A DNA stretch of 64,000 bases from Phoronis australis (lineage: Eukaryota > Phoronida > Phoronidae): the NCBI GenBank assembly GCA_002633005.1, contig NMRA01000653.1:162004-226003 (forward strand), in the 5' to 3' direction. How positions within the stretch are numbered: the stretch's first letter is position 1; every line of letters starts with the position of its first letter. Positions 25,125-35,233 of the stretch are shown here, one piece after another. The translations under genes were made by a program, and so were the position numbers. A model generated the notes under the pieces. That model ran no database searches and was not told the DNA's origin. It saw nothing but the letters and a program-made list of their open reading frames with translations.

Positions 25125-25510
25125 TACCCCTTTCGACAACGACTGCACACAATTTTGAACTGTCTATCGGTCCTATTGAAAAGAATAACGAGGTCATTCT
25201 GGAGGACTCGTCGCGCAACGAAAGACGACCACTAGATGTCGTGCCCACACCAAAGATGGCATCTTCCACAAAACTATCCATCATTATATCGCGGGACCAC
25301 TTCTCTCTTCGACCGCACAACTCCGAAGTGGTTGCGACGACTACCAGGGTAGTTACTGGTCAACAAATAGAAACAGTACACGAGACCACGTGGTTTTTAC
25401 CTGTTGCTGTAACGACGGGTGGCTGCACGGCTTTGGTATCGATAATTATTGCCGTGCGATATTATTATAAATATTTTAGAATGCATACCTATATCGTGAA
25501 CAAGGTATGA
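25125..25510 (+). CDS. Gene 1 exon 3: juxtamembrane segment, transmembrane helix and short tail
   Basis: The acceptor TTTAATTCTAG leads in phase 1 into VPLSTTTA. About 70 ordinary residues follow, then TRVVTGQQIETVHETTWFLP, a hydrophobic helix (VAVTTGGCTALVSIIIAV) and the cytoplasmic tail RYYYKYFRMHTYIVNKV, ending at TGA. The last 50 or so residues match gene 2 closely; the preceding segment has no equivalent there. The three exons sum to 1207 codons including the stop, an exact frame. I see no ITAM, ITIM, TIR or kinase domain in the tail, so signalling, if any, would need a partner. Confidence 0.87.
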
Positions 25511-25679
25511 ATTGACAATGGTGGCGATGTGGCCATTTTTTAAACATAATGATGAACAACTATATTCCGAGAAACTAGAAGTGCCAAAGTAGTTTGTGCA
25601 ATTGCGAAAGCGAAAATGAGAAATTAGGTTATTTCTGCAGATGATGAACACCTCGCAGTAATAAGTTATTTTTTATTGA

Positions 25680-25685
25680 AATAAA
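25680..25685 (+). terminator. Poly(A) signal of gene 1
   Basis: AATAAA lies about 170 bp after the stop codon, in the sequence TTGAAATAAAC. The aligned position in gene 2 reads AATATA (minus strand, about 37500-37505), a weaker variant. Confidence 0.6.
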
Positions 25686-25689
25686 CTTT

Positions 25690-26722
25690 AATATGTAAAT
25701 CTGTCATGAGGTAGAAAAAACTTTACTACAGACTCTGTTTATCAATGTTTACTTTTATGAATGTATGTGTAATCCCCGGTGAAATATGCTTTTACTGACA
25801 CTGGTCACGTGTCATAGTCGATGTGGAAACTATTATGCGCGTGTTTAGGCTTTTTTGCCTTTATGTTAAGTTGCGCCTATATCCGAAATTAATCTTGAGA
25901 AAAACCTGAGCTAATTTCTAAGATTTTACATGAATGAAACCGGACATATTCGTTTCAAAATGGTACACGTTAATTTGCACTGCCTGGTCAGTGGGCAACA
26001 AAGCGCGCCTTTTGTCAAAAAACTCATTTACATACAGAAATAATAATAATACGGCGAATGTAACTGCACTGAAATCAAGCTCTTTCAGGAATGAGTTAAA
26101 AACTCATACTCCCTATGTCACAGACTGGAGATTATGGTCTTGGTAAAGTCGTCTATTCCCATAGCTTCCGTTTGATTCGCTAAAAGCGTAGGTAACGCTT
26201 GGTCGTTTAGTAGATTTTGAAAGGAGTTTTGAAATTTTTTCCAGATTTTTGCGGGTTGTCGAGGGTTAGTATAGGGCAACATTTTGTTTCAAAGAGTTAG
26301 ATGGGAAAGTCGTTTTAGTGTCTGTCAATATGCCAACGTAAGCAAGCCGACAGTATAAGGGAAATCACGTGTGCACTGAAATATGTTATTCCGTTACTGC
26401 TGACGTGGTTGTTGCCAACGATGAAGAATTCATGCCCTTCCCCATTCCATTCGTTGGTGCCAACTACAATATTTCAGAAGAGTTGCTTGAAATTTGTTTT
26501 TGTAATCTTTCACGAATAACGGGCAAATACTTCCCGTTACTGAATGGGCACCTATTAGGATTGGTATCGACATTGCCAACTTCAGAGGGAAATGATATGA
26601 TGGCGTGGCAAATATGAGAGGAGCCAACGTTGGCGTGCAAGTAATCCAACGCACATGCCATCTTTTTTGCCTCGCTGGTTCCCTGCGTGCTTAGCCCAGC
26701 CAGCACGCAGGTATCACGCAGT
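25690..26722 (+). other. Inner part of left arm downstream of gene 1
   Basis: It is non-coding and matches 34508-37450 in reverse complement, apart from the 1.94-kb block specific to the right arm. Open frames around 26369-26739 run in several overlapping frames on both strands and recur only because the DNA is duplicated. The last part (26590-26660) is a dispersed repeat seen again at 27160-27235 and 34590-34680. Confidence 0.5.
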
Positions 26723-27235
26723 GGCACGCGCTTTAGCATTGGTCTATGTACAACACTGTGAAAAAATGGCGGACTGTGAACGATTTTTATGCGCCCACAT
26801 ATTTATATGTGGACGCATTATGCCGTCATCTCTGTCCGTCCGTCCGTCCGTCCGTCCGTCCGTCCGGGCGGCGTCCGTCCGGCGTCCGGCGTCCGCTGCT
26901 CTATCTCCAAAACCCTTTGACANGTACCAATAAACAACCCTAGAAGGATACCGTATGCGGTGCAATTGTGGGCGCATTTCAACGCTCTGCGTTGCTCTTG
27001 TTAGCCTTGTCATGCAAGTGGCGTCGCAGCAACTATTTCGTTTCTGCAGTGATGTTTAATAGCCGCGTGCTTGAAGCACATACGTGTACGGCAATAAACA
27101 CATATCTGGCCAATTTAACTGGTGTGTTATTCATACTGTATGAATACATGAGAAAAAGGATATAATAGCGTGGTAAATATGAAAGTAGCCAACGTTGGCG
27201 TGCAAGTAATCCAACGCGCATGCTATCTTTTTGCC
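26590..27235 (+). repeat. Segment bounded by 75-bp direct repeats
   Basis: The block GCCAACGTTGGCGTGCAAGT and its surroundings occur at 26610-26660 and again at 27180-27230 in the same orientation. The interior (26676-27130) is related in direct orientation to 32165-32460, sharing AAAATGGCGGACT and CTTGTCATGCAAGTGGCG. It is a composite of dispersed repeats and holds no gene. Confidence 0.5.
26789..26980 (+). mobile_element. Small TIR insertion with (GTCC)n core
   Basis: Relative to the related sequence at 32300-32330, this copy has about 190 bp inserted between GAACGATTTTT and GCCTTGTCATG. The insert begins ATGCGCCCACA and carries TGTGGGCGCAT near its other end, an 11-bp inverted repeat. Its core is a (GTCC)n microsatellite at 26834-26866. 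A single N lies at 26923. Confidence 0.5.
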
Positions 27236-27239
27236 TGTC

Positions 27240-29789
27240 ATTAACCCTGATTGGTGCATTTTAATGTACGCAGGTGTGTTTTACTTGCAGATAATGCCTC
27301 CCATGGCATTTCCAAGGGACTAGTTAATCTAAAATCAATGACACATTCTAAAAGGTTATTTGCAGAGACTGGTCAATAAAACTACATTACAGATTATTCT
27401 GACATAATAAAAAGGTACCCTACTGAATGTGAACCTGCACAACACTGACAAATAGTACAGGTAACTGGTACAAACACAAAGTATTTAAGTGTTGCAGGTG
27501 ACCAGTGCAACGGGCCGACATGAACGGCCTTCGCACAACTGGTACAATCTGTACCTGAGACCACCTGCAATTATATTCTTAAGTGTTACAAATTTCACAG
27601 ACAACAACTATCATCTCCCCACACCATCCAAAAATATACGGTAAAATCTCATTAATTTTAGACAAAAATAATAGCCAAAATTTATTATTTTTATGTTTGA
27701 AAGACTACTAATACTGTTGTGAATACCCATGATCTTCCAAATATTGTCTGATTGCAGATCTATTACAAGACTTGCACATGGAAATTAAACCATTTATAGT
27801 GGGGATGCATACGGAATTTTCCATAGATAAGCCCATCCGATGAAACGCTCATGGGCGTTTATTCAGAACGCCCATGGGCATTTATTTGGTGTTACTTCTG
27901 GTGTCACGTGGGCAGACAGCGGGGTGCTTTTCGTAAGTTTTCCTTTTCTTCGCAGTGTCTAGATCCCCCTGTATGTCCTAGTAACTGAAAAAGTATCCTT
28001 TATTACATAAGGACGCAGTTCAAACAATGTTTATGGAGGGAGGCTAATCACAGTGTAGATGGTACGGCAAGGTATCACTTGCAAGAGTGAAGGGGTATTG
28101 CATTTTTAAATTCCGAGCCAATGTCAAATCCCATATCAGTCTCCCATTAGAGAAACTTCAGTCTATTACAACTACATCGTCACTCCCCATCCCTTTCCCA
28201 TTAACTCTCCTCCTGTAATGACACGGAGCTAGCGCTAGCTCTAGGGAACATACACCAGAGGGCGGTTGATTCGCACTGTCCATTGAATATGTGTGATGTA
28301 ACCTCTAGCAATCATTCCCATCATAGTGGATTTAACCTTTCCCATTGTGGGGAAGTGAAGCACAACTCTGCAGTTTAATCCACCAATCTTGAGAGGAGTT
28401 GCCATTGAGTAACGCTTTCCCACTGATTGAAACTCCACAAAACAGAGTGGCGGTGTTAGTGGGAAAGCGTCATTGAATTTTATTTCTTAAAAGGCAATTT
28501 AAGTCAGCCCTAACTCTCTGTTTTATCTCTGAAAACAGAGCCTTGTGGACACGTGGTCTTCACGCATCACAACGAAACAATTTTTAATTTTAAACAAAGT
28601 TTTATCCGTCTACTATCACCCTATGCACACTAAGTATTCGATAAGTTCCACACATTGAACATATTGAATTCTGAACACATCATTTCATCACCTCCTCATT
28701 ATATTTAAAACTGAGTCTGACACAGCAGGGTAGAGCTCAACGTTAGAACCTCGCAAGAAAAGCAAGACTGCGAGACTACACAAGATACTGCCAAGTAATT
28801 TAAATAAGAAGAAATGATTTTAGTTAGATTTTTCTAGCAGCGTGACACTACTGAACTCTACCCCGAGAGCAATGAAAACAAGTTACTGGATATGCTTTTG
28901 TGGTTAACTATTGCTCTGACATGCTTAAAATACTTGTTTCACCATAAAACACATCTACCAATATTAACTGCACGCATCAATTGGAAACTGATCCAACAGG
29001 AAAGACCCATTTCTCAAAGAGATTATAGGTTTTTTTACTTTTGGCAAAAGTCTGAAATTGGACTACAAAAGCCGTCAAAAGTTGATTTTTGTCTTTTGCA
29101 TGTCTCAAAACATTTTGTCTTCTGTCTAGCTGAGCAAACTAAGGATTTCTGTCTTTTGACAGATTTTTGACATAATAAACGATCCAAACAGAAGTTTGCT
29201 AGGTTGATTTCATTGTTCAGAAACAATGGCAACAAAAAGAGTGAAATTTAGTCAACTTAAATGGAACATAATGTTTTCTAAAAATTTGTACAGACTAAAT
29301 TCAGTTCTTGGGAAAAATCGATTCTTCAAAGTAGATATAAAAGCCCACAAATACAAAATTGAATGTCTAACTCTGCGTATGATACTGATTGAAACTGAAC
29401 ATTTCAAGGGGTGTTTTGAAATTTTTACAGGGAGGCAATGACAAGTCAGGAATGAGTTTTAAACTACCAGTTGACGACCGAAATGCAACTACAAACCTTA
29501 CAATTGCCCCCATCCATTAGCATAACCTGACAACTGAAAATTTCGGTAGTTAATAGTTAGAAGGTAGGCCTACGTGAACAGACTAGTCCTACCGTCCAAA
29601 ACGATTGTCGATGGGCCAATTTGCTCTCCAATCGTTCCTGACTGGGCCCGATTGGTAGCGCTGAGATCTTGACCGACATCGGGAGAAATTAAACAAACAT
29701 ATATGTTACGACAACTAAAATAACCTCAAAACATTATAAAAATAATCCGATTTAATATATTCTTATCGGGTCAACAATACGTATGCATG
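27240..29789. other. Spacer sequence without recognisable gene
   Basis: This stretch has no counterpart in the right arm. It contains a MITE family B copy at 28728-28863. Short open frames at 28241-28438 (minus) and 28892-29170 (plus) match nothing I know and lack supporting splice or conservation evidence. Confidence 0.5.
28728..28863 (+). mobile_element. MITE family B, spacer copy
   Basis: It starts GGGTAGAGCTCAACGTTAG and ends CTACTGAACTCTACCC, with inverted ends and the internal AAAAGCAAGACTGCGAGA typical of the family in this window. Confidence 0.6.
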
Positions 29790-29920
29790 TATCAATTTAG
29801 ATCGAGTAGTTCTACACGTTCGGCAGACGGACGTATTGAAGTTATCCAATGACGCCATTGCTTTCACACGCAGTCTGTTCAGCAGTTCACAACACGGGTT
29901 ACTGGCGTTAGCTTATCGCT
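29790..29920 (+). mobile_element. Fragment of Kolobok/T2-type element, plus orientation
   Basis: From ATCAATTTAGATCGAGTAG to GCTTATCGCT it matches 33085-33252 and 52030-52197 in the same orientation. It stops exactly where an inverted member of the same family begins (TTAA, 29921). This suggests a member inserted into, or rearranged with, an older one. Confidence 0.6.
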
Positions 29921-31060
29921 TTAAAGGAGAATGCCACCCGATTTAATTAGTCTTTTTTGAGGTCTTAATCGGTCTATATCCACATCGTCTCGCATACAGT
30001 CGACCTTACCTTGCCAAGAGGTGTCGCGTTAACCTGTGAGGAAGGTGAGAAACGACGCTAGCGACGTCAGTGGTTCATATGCAGAGTGAATGCCGCTATG
30101 TTGCGGTGCATCGTTCCCGCTTGTCCGAACTAAGCAGCTGCGAGGGAAGCGGGCATATCGTGTTTTTACTTCCTCGAGAGTCCGAAATGCTTAGGAAGTG
30201 GCTCATGGTAGTGAAGAATGAAATGTACGCTGTAAATAGCAAGTATGAGGCCGTGAAACATCTCCGTGTCTGTGGCCTGCAGACGTCGACAGCCGAGTGC
30301 GTCAGTGACGAATGCCGGCTTACCAAATAACTCCATACGTTCCGTTGTCTGAGCTTGTTCACGGCGCCTCTCTAGTATTTCTCCATCACTGTATTCCTGT
30401 CGGGACTGATGAGCTCTAGCTCGTCCAAAGTCGGGATTGCAAGTTGCCATGTTGGCGTTTATTACTGAGCGTTCTGTTTCGAAATGAATTATTCTCACCC
30501 TAACCAATATTTACATAAAACTGAAACAAAGTCTGTCTCATTAGATGCAATTTGTAATGCCTTTGGAGTGTTCGTGAGTGCAAATGATTTGAGAAGCCAG
30601 CAATGAATAATTCACTGCGTTACCGGCTTTACTAAGGTGCAATAAAACTAATTGACGGGACACCTGTTGTGAAACAATTCGATTTCCATCCCACGGCCAG
30701 GTGTTAGGGGAATCTTTATTTACATTTACACTACTCAAATAATGATTGTCAATGTACAACTTCTGCCCTGACGGTGCTGTGGCCAAAGCGGAACCTGAAT
30801 TCGCAGCCCCCGACGAGTAAGTAGATTTGCAGTTTCGTGGCTAATTCACCAACATAATCAGGTGCACATTACTTTGGCTCACTAGTATAGTATTTTCGTG
30901 ACTTTCTTGACTGTAAGTTTAGTTTCCACTGAGCTTTGGCTGGTTTATGTTCGTGATGTCTGATTAGTTTCCGAGATACTGGGGGGATAACGACTCGAGT
31001 CAATCCGGCCGGCCGCGACGGGCCTGATCGGGCTCCGAGCCACTGGCCAGGCTCCTTTAA
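29921..31060 (-). mobile_element. Non-autonomous Kolobok/T2-type element, copy 1
   Basis: It is bounded by TTAA at 29921-29924 and 31057-31060, and begins TTAAAGGAGAATGCCACCC, the TTAAAGGRR signature described for T2/Kolobok MITEs. The far end reads GGCTCCTTTAA, a decayed version of the inverted end. The interior carries a minus-strand 113-codon frame (30166-30507) nearly identical to that in the copy at 33051-34307. No transposase domain is recognisable. Confidence 0.7.
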
Positions 31061-31249
31061 TAAGCTTGCAAATTTTATCTTCCTGGGATTTATCTTTTCA
31101 AAACGTTGTCAGTGACTAACTCTGTGTTGTTGTGTACATGTATCAGCACCAATTTGACAATTTGTCAGGGACTCCTCGGCATATCTGCTTGCATGAAGTG
31201 AAACACCGCGTGCCCCCAACGACTACGGGACGCATTGGTGAAGGTTTTT

Positions 31250-31990
31250 TTGTCAGAACATAGTCTGACAGTATTTTTAGTTGTATTGTTTTGTTTTGTT
31301 ATTCTGTTTGATTGGCATGACCCCTGAGTTAAGTACAGTGATGATGTAATTTGTTTACTACAAAATTGTGTGGAACTTTCTAGAAGACTGAGGTCAGAAC
31401 AGTGATGATGTAATTTGTTTACTACAGTATAGTGTGGAACTTTCTAGAAGACTCAAGCACGACAGTGATTAATGCAGTCTGGAATATTCTAGAGACTAGT
31501 ATGTGTTTGTAGAATGGTTGGGTAGATTCAGGAAAGTTCTAGAATGTGCTTGAATTGGTGAAAAGTTCCAGAAAAATGCATTAGGCTATAAATACACAAG
31601 CACAGGTTTGCGTTAGGAAGATCAAGTCAGTTCGAGGGAGATCAAGTCAGTTCAAGAGAAGATCAAGTAAGTTCAAGAAAGTTAATCAGGAGAATTACAG
31701 TTGAGTTGCAGTGAAGAAAATCAGCAGTTAAAGCGATAGTCGATAGAGAGCCAGCTATAGAGACAGCAGGTTATTGAATCGACGAGTGTAACAGTTGATG
31801 AACGTGTCTCAGAAGTTCATCACAAGTCAAGGCTTCGCAGCACTGGCTGGAGCATAAACAGACATTACGTCGGACGTTTTGTTTGAGTAGGCTTGTGAAC
31901 ATACGGTCGGGATTAATAAAGGATTAACTCGAACCAGTCTTCAGTCAATCGTCGCACCGAAAGCTATTAGCACCGGTTTGTACCAACCTG
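31250..31990 (+). mobile_element. LTR-like promoter/polyadenylation unit (solo LTR candidate)
   Basis: It has a U3-R-U5-like layout: a palindromic start (TGTCAGA ... TCTGACA), a 64-bp tandem duplication (31335-31462), a ladder of heat-shock elements, a TATA box (TATAAATA, 31587-31594), a threefold GATCAAGTCAGTTC repeat (31619-31680) and AATAAA at 31915-31920. No second LTR, primer-binding site or internal coding region is seen, and I could not fix the exact ends or a target duplication. A fragment of a host heat-shock promoter is an alternative. Confidence 0.45.
31372..31575 (+). promoter_or_regulatory. Array of heat-shock elements upstream of TATA box
   Basis: Units of nGAAn/nTTCn occur with 5-bp phasing: GGAACTTTCTAGAAG at 31372-31386 and again at 31436-31450, GGAATATTCTAGAG at 31481-31494, and a four-unit run TTC-GAA-TTC-GAA at 31527-31544. 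A further TTC-GAA pair lies at 31566-31573, just before the TATA box. Phased triplets like this are the known binding sites of trimeric HSF1. Confidence 0.6.
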
Positions 31991-32029
31991 CGTCCACCCA
32001 CACACGGGGAAAAACGTGACCTTTTTTTC

Positions 32030-33050
32030 TACAGATTCGGGATGTTTTTTTTCTTGTACATCATTTTGGAGGTTTTCTTTTTTGGACTGCTCATCTCATC
32101 GGCAAGGGGTTTCTCATTTCCAGTATCGAGCCACTCGATGTTGTTAATAACCGCAACAACGCGTGTGTGTGAGGTTCGCCGGTTCCCTGCGTGCTGCTAG
32201 GTGGTAGCCAGCACGGAAGTATCGAGCAGCAGCACGTGCTTTAGCATTGTTGATGTAACCTCGGCAGTAATTGGTTAGCTTTACAAGAAAATTAGAAAAT
32301 GGCGGACTATGAACGATTTTTGCCTTGTCATGCAAGTGGCGTAGCAGCAACTATTTCGTTTCTGCAGTAGGCCTAATGTTTAATAGCTGCGTGCTTCAAG
32401 CACATACATGTACAATAAACACGCCGTCGTCTGGCCGATTTTTAAAACTAGTGTGTTATTCTTACTGTATGAATACAGGACAGCAACGTAAACAAAAGTC
32501 AGCGAAAGTAGAAAGGTGCACTTTGAAAGGGCGCAAGCACAATTTTATGGGATTCCCATTTCTTGAAAATGAATATTAAGCACCGATTTGTCTCATTACG
32601 GCGTTTTCCCGTCGCTCCCAACTTGTTCGATTCTATAGCCCAACAACAAGTTGGGAAGTTTACCCCTGTAGCCAACATCTTACAAGACTGATTAACTCCA
32701 TTCTGGCATTTATGGTTTTAGGGCCAGCTCTCTTTTGTTCGATAATTGCTCTGACCTCCAATAAGATCGTATCTTCCCTGACTGGGTTGTGCTGTTAAAA
32801 ATAAAAGTTAAGTTATAACGTATGTGAACATAAACCAATAGCATTTCTGAAATCTTTGTCAAATGGAGATCATGTTTAGTTTTTGAATCGCCAAAATCGC
32901 GCAACTGCAACCGAAGTCCGCCAATCTATCATTCTTTCCGAATACACCAATTCACTCTGAGTTTGACTGTGTTCACAGGTGGTCTGTAATAAGCCCGGTA
33001 GATAATTGGCCTGCTTGTTGTCGTAACAGACAAAAGAGTGTGCTTGGCTG
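32030..33050. other. Spacer between LTR-like unit and copy 2 of the TTAA element
   Basis: It contains the direct-repeat relative (32165-32460) of 26676-27130. A plus-strand frame at 32325-32579 begins inside that repeat and is not credible as a gene. Nothing else is recognised. Confidence 0.45.
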
Positions 33051-34307
33051 TTAAAGGAGCATGCCACCTTAAAAACAACCTAATTTGTATCAATTTAGAT
33101 CGAGTAGTTCTACTCCATAACGACACGTACGGTTGCGTTACCTGTCACCTGACGGCAGACGGAGGTGTTGAAATTATCTAATGACGTCATCGGTTTCACA
33201 CGCAGTCTGTTCAGCAGTTCGCAACACGGGTTACTGGTGTCAGCTTATCGCTTGAAGTCATCGTTTAACACCAATAAATCATCAAACTTCGATGTAAAAC
33301 CATTAAAAATGACACTGAGTTCTTATAAAAACTGTTTTATTTCGCTCTTACTGCAAATCTACTTACTCGTCGGGGGCCGCGAATTCAGGTTCCGCTTTGG
33401 CCACAGCACCGTCAGGGCAGAAGTTGTACATTGACAATCATTATTTGAGTAGTGTAAATGTAAATAAAGATTCCCCTAACACCTGGCCGAGGGATGGAAA
33501 TCGAATTGTTTCACAACAGTTTCTGCCAGCTAACACTAAATTAGCATGAGCTCACACGGCCTAGGTGTCCCGTCAATTAGTTTTATTGCACCTTAGTAAA
33601 GCCGGTAACACAGTGATTTATTCATTGCTGGCTTCTCAAATCATTTGCACTCACGAACACTCCAAAGGCATTACAAATTGCATCTAATGAGACAGACTTT
33701 GTTTCAGTTTTATATAAGTATTGGTTAGGGTGAGAATAATTCATTTTGAAACAGAACGCTCAGTAATAAACGCCAACATGGCAACTTGCAATCCCGACTT
33801 TGGACGAGCTAGAGCTCATCAGTCCCGACAGGTATACAGTGATGGAGAAATACTAGAGAGGCGCCGTGAACAAGCTCAGACAACGGAACGTATGGAGTTA
33901 TTTGGTAAGCCGGCATTCGTCACTGACGCACTCGGCTGTCGACGTCTGCAGGCCACAGACACGGAGATGTTTCACGGCCTCATACTTGCTATTTACAGCG
34001 TACATTTCATTCTTCACTACCATGAGCCACTTCCTAAGCATTTCGGACTCTCGAGGAAGTAAAAACACGATATGCCCGCTTTCCTCGCAGATGCTTAGTT
34101 CGGACAAGCGGGAACGATGCACCGCAACATAGCGGCATTCACTCTGCATTTGAACCACTGACGTAGCTAGCGTCATTTCTCCCCTTCCTCACAGGTTAAC
34201 GCGACACCTCTTGGCAAGGTAAGGTCGACCATATGCGAGGCGATGTGGATATAGACCGATTAAGATGGCAAAAAAGACTAATTAAATCGGGTGGCATTCT
34301 CCTTTAA
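33051..34307 (+). mobile_element. Non-autonomous Kolobok/T2-type element, copy 2
   Basis: TTAA at 33051-33054 and 34304-34307 bounds an element starting AGGAGCATGCCACC and ending GGGTGGCATTCTCCT. It is an internal deletion derivative of the longer copy at 52001-53507. It lies inverted relative to copy 1 and is nearly identical to it across about 450 bp, including the 113-codon frame (33721-34062), with one amino-acid difference in that frame. Confidence 0.75.
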
Positions 34308-35233
34308 CAATTAAGAAGCTAGATGATGTCACACGCTCAGAACCCCTCCGTCTGGTAAAGTCACTGAACAGGAAAGCCCTGTCATGTGCACAATAGACCA
34401 CATTTTCACTTCCACCATCAGTGATGCCAGTTCGTTTGCGTAAAACGCTGCCTGTTGAGAATTCGACCAGCCAATCAGAAACGCCAGTGCAAAAAATTCC
34501 CGAGGAAAATTAAGTGATACCTGCGTGCTGGCTACCGTCTAGCGGCACGCAGGGAACGAGCGAGATGTGTGAGGCTAAAAGAAAGCATGCGCGTTGGAGG
34601 GCAAAAAGATAGCATGTGCGTTGGATTACTCGCACGCCAACGTTGGCTCCTCTCATATTTGCCACGTCATCATATTCTTTCCCTCCGAAATTGGCAATGT
34701 CGATACCGATCCTATTCAAGGTGCCCAAAACGCATTCAGTAACGTATTTGCTCGTTATTCGCGCAAGATTACAAAAAGCAAATTCCATGCAACTCCTCAG
34801 GAATGTTGCAGTTGGCATCAACGGATCGAATGGGCCAGGGCATGAATTCTTCATTGTTGGCAGCAACCTCGTCAGCAGTAACGAAACATATTTCAGTGCA
34901 CATGTTAATTCCCTTAATGTACTGTCGGCTTGTTTACTTTGACACTAAAACGACTTCCCCCGTCCAACTCTCTGAAACAAAATGTTGCCCTGTAGTAAAC
35001 CTCGACAACTTGCAAGTCTGGAAAAAAATTTCAAAACTTCTTTCAAAATCTACAAAACGAGCAAGCGTGACCTACGCGTTGAGCGAACCAAACGTCAACT
35101 GTGGGAATAGACGACTTTACCAAGGGCCATAATCTCCAGTCTGTGACATAGGGAGTATGAGTTTTAACTCATTCCTTGGAGTGCTTGATTTCAGTGCAGA
35201 TACATTTGCAGTATTATTTCTGTATGTAATTGT

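Larger units (their letters stand above)
2551..26722 (+). repeat. Left arm of giant inverted duplication
   Basis: Read by eye, blocks along this stretch reappear as reverse complement in the right arm, in mirrored order: near 2560, 3060-3180, 3850-4030, 5300-5500, 7860-8000, 12900-13110, the LRR exon at 16.3-18.1 kb, 19860-20320, the stalk and membrane exons, and 26070-26720. Outer homology stops at about 2551, where left and right sequences part after a shared GTCCAATCACGCCCGTGCT block. Inner homology stops at about 26722, after GCAGGTATCAC. Coding identity between arms is roughly 85% at protein level. Insertions in one arm or the other shift the pairing sum by several kb. Confidence 0.88.

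Noticed and set aside
26834-26866. Tandem repeats as a CRISPR-like array
   Set aside because: Simple (GTCC)n microsatellite without spacers in animal DNA.
33051-34307. piggyBac assignment for the TTAA elements
   Set aside because: TTAA duplication alone would allow it, but the TTAAAGGRR ends fit T2/Kolobok better and lack a piggyBac-like CCC end. Not settled without a transposase.
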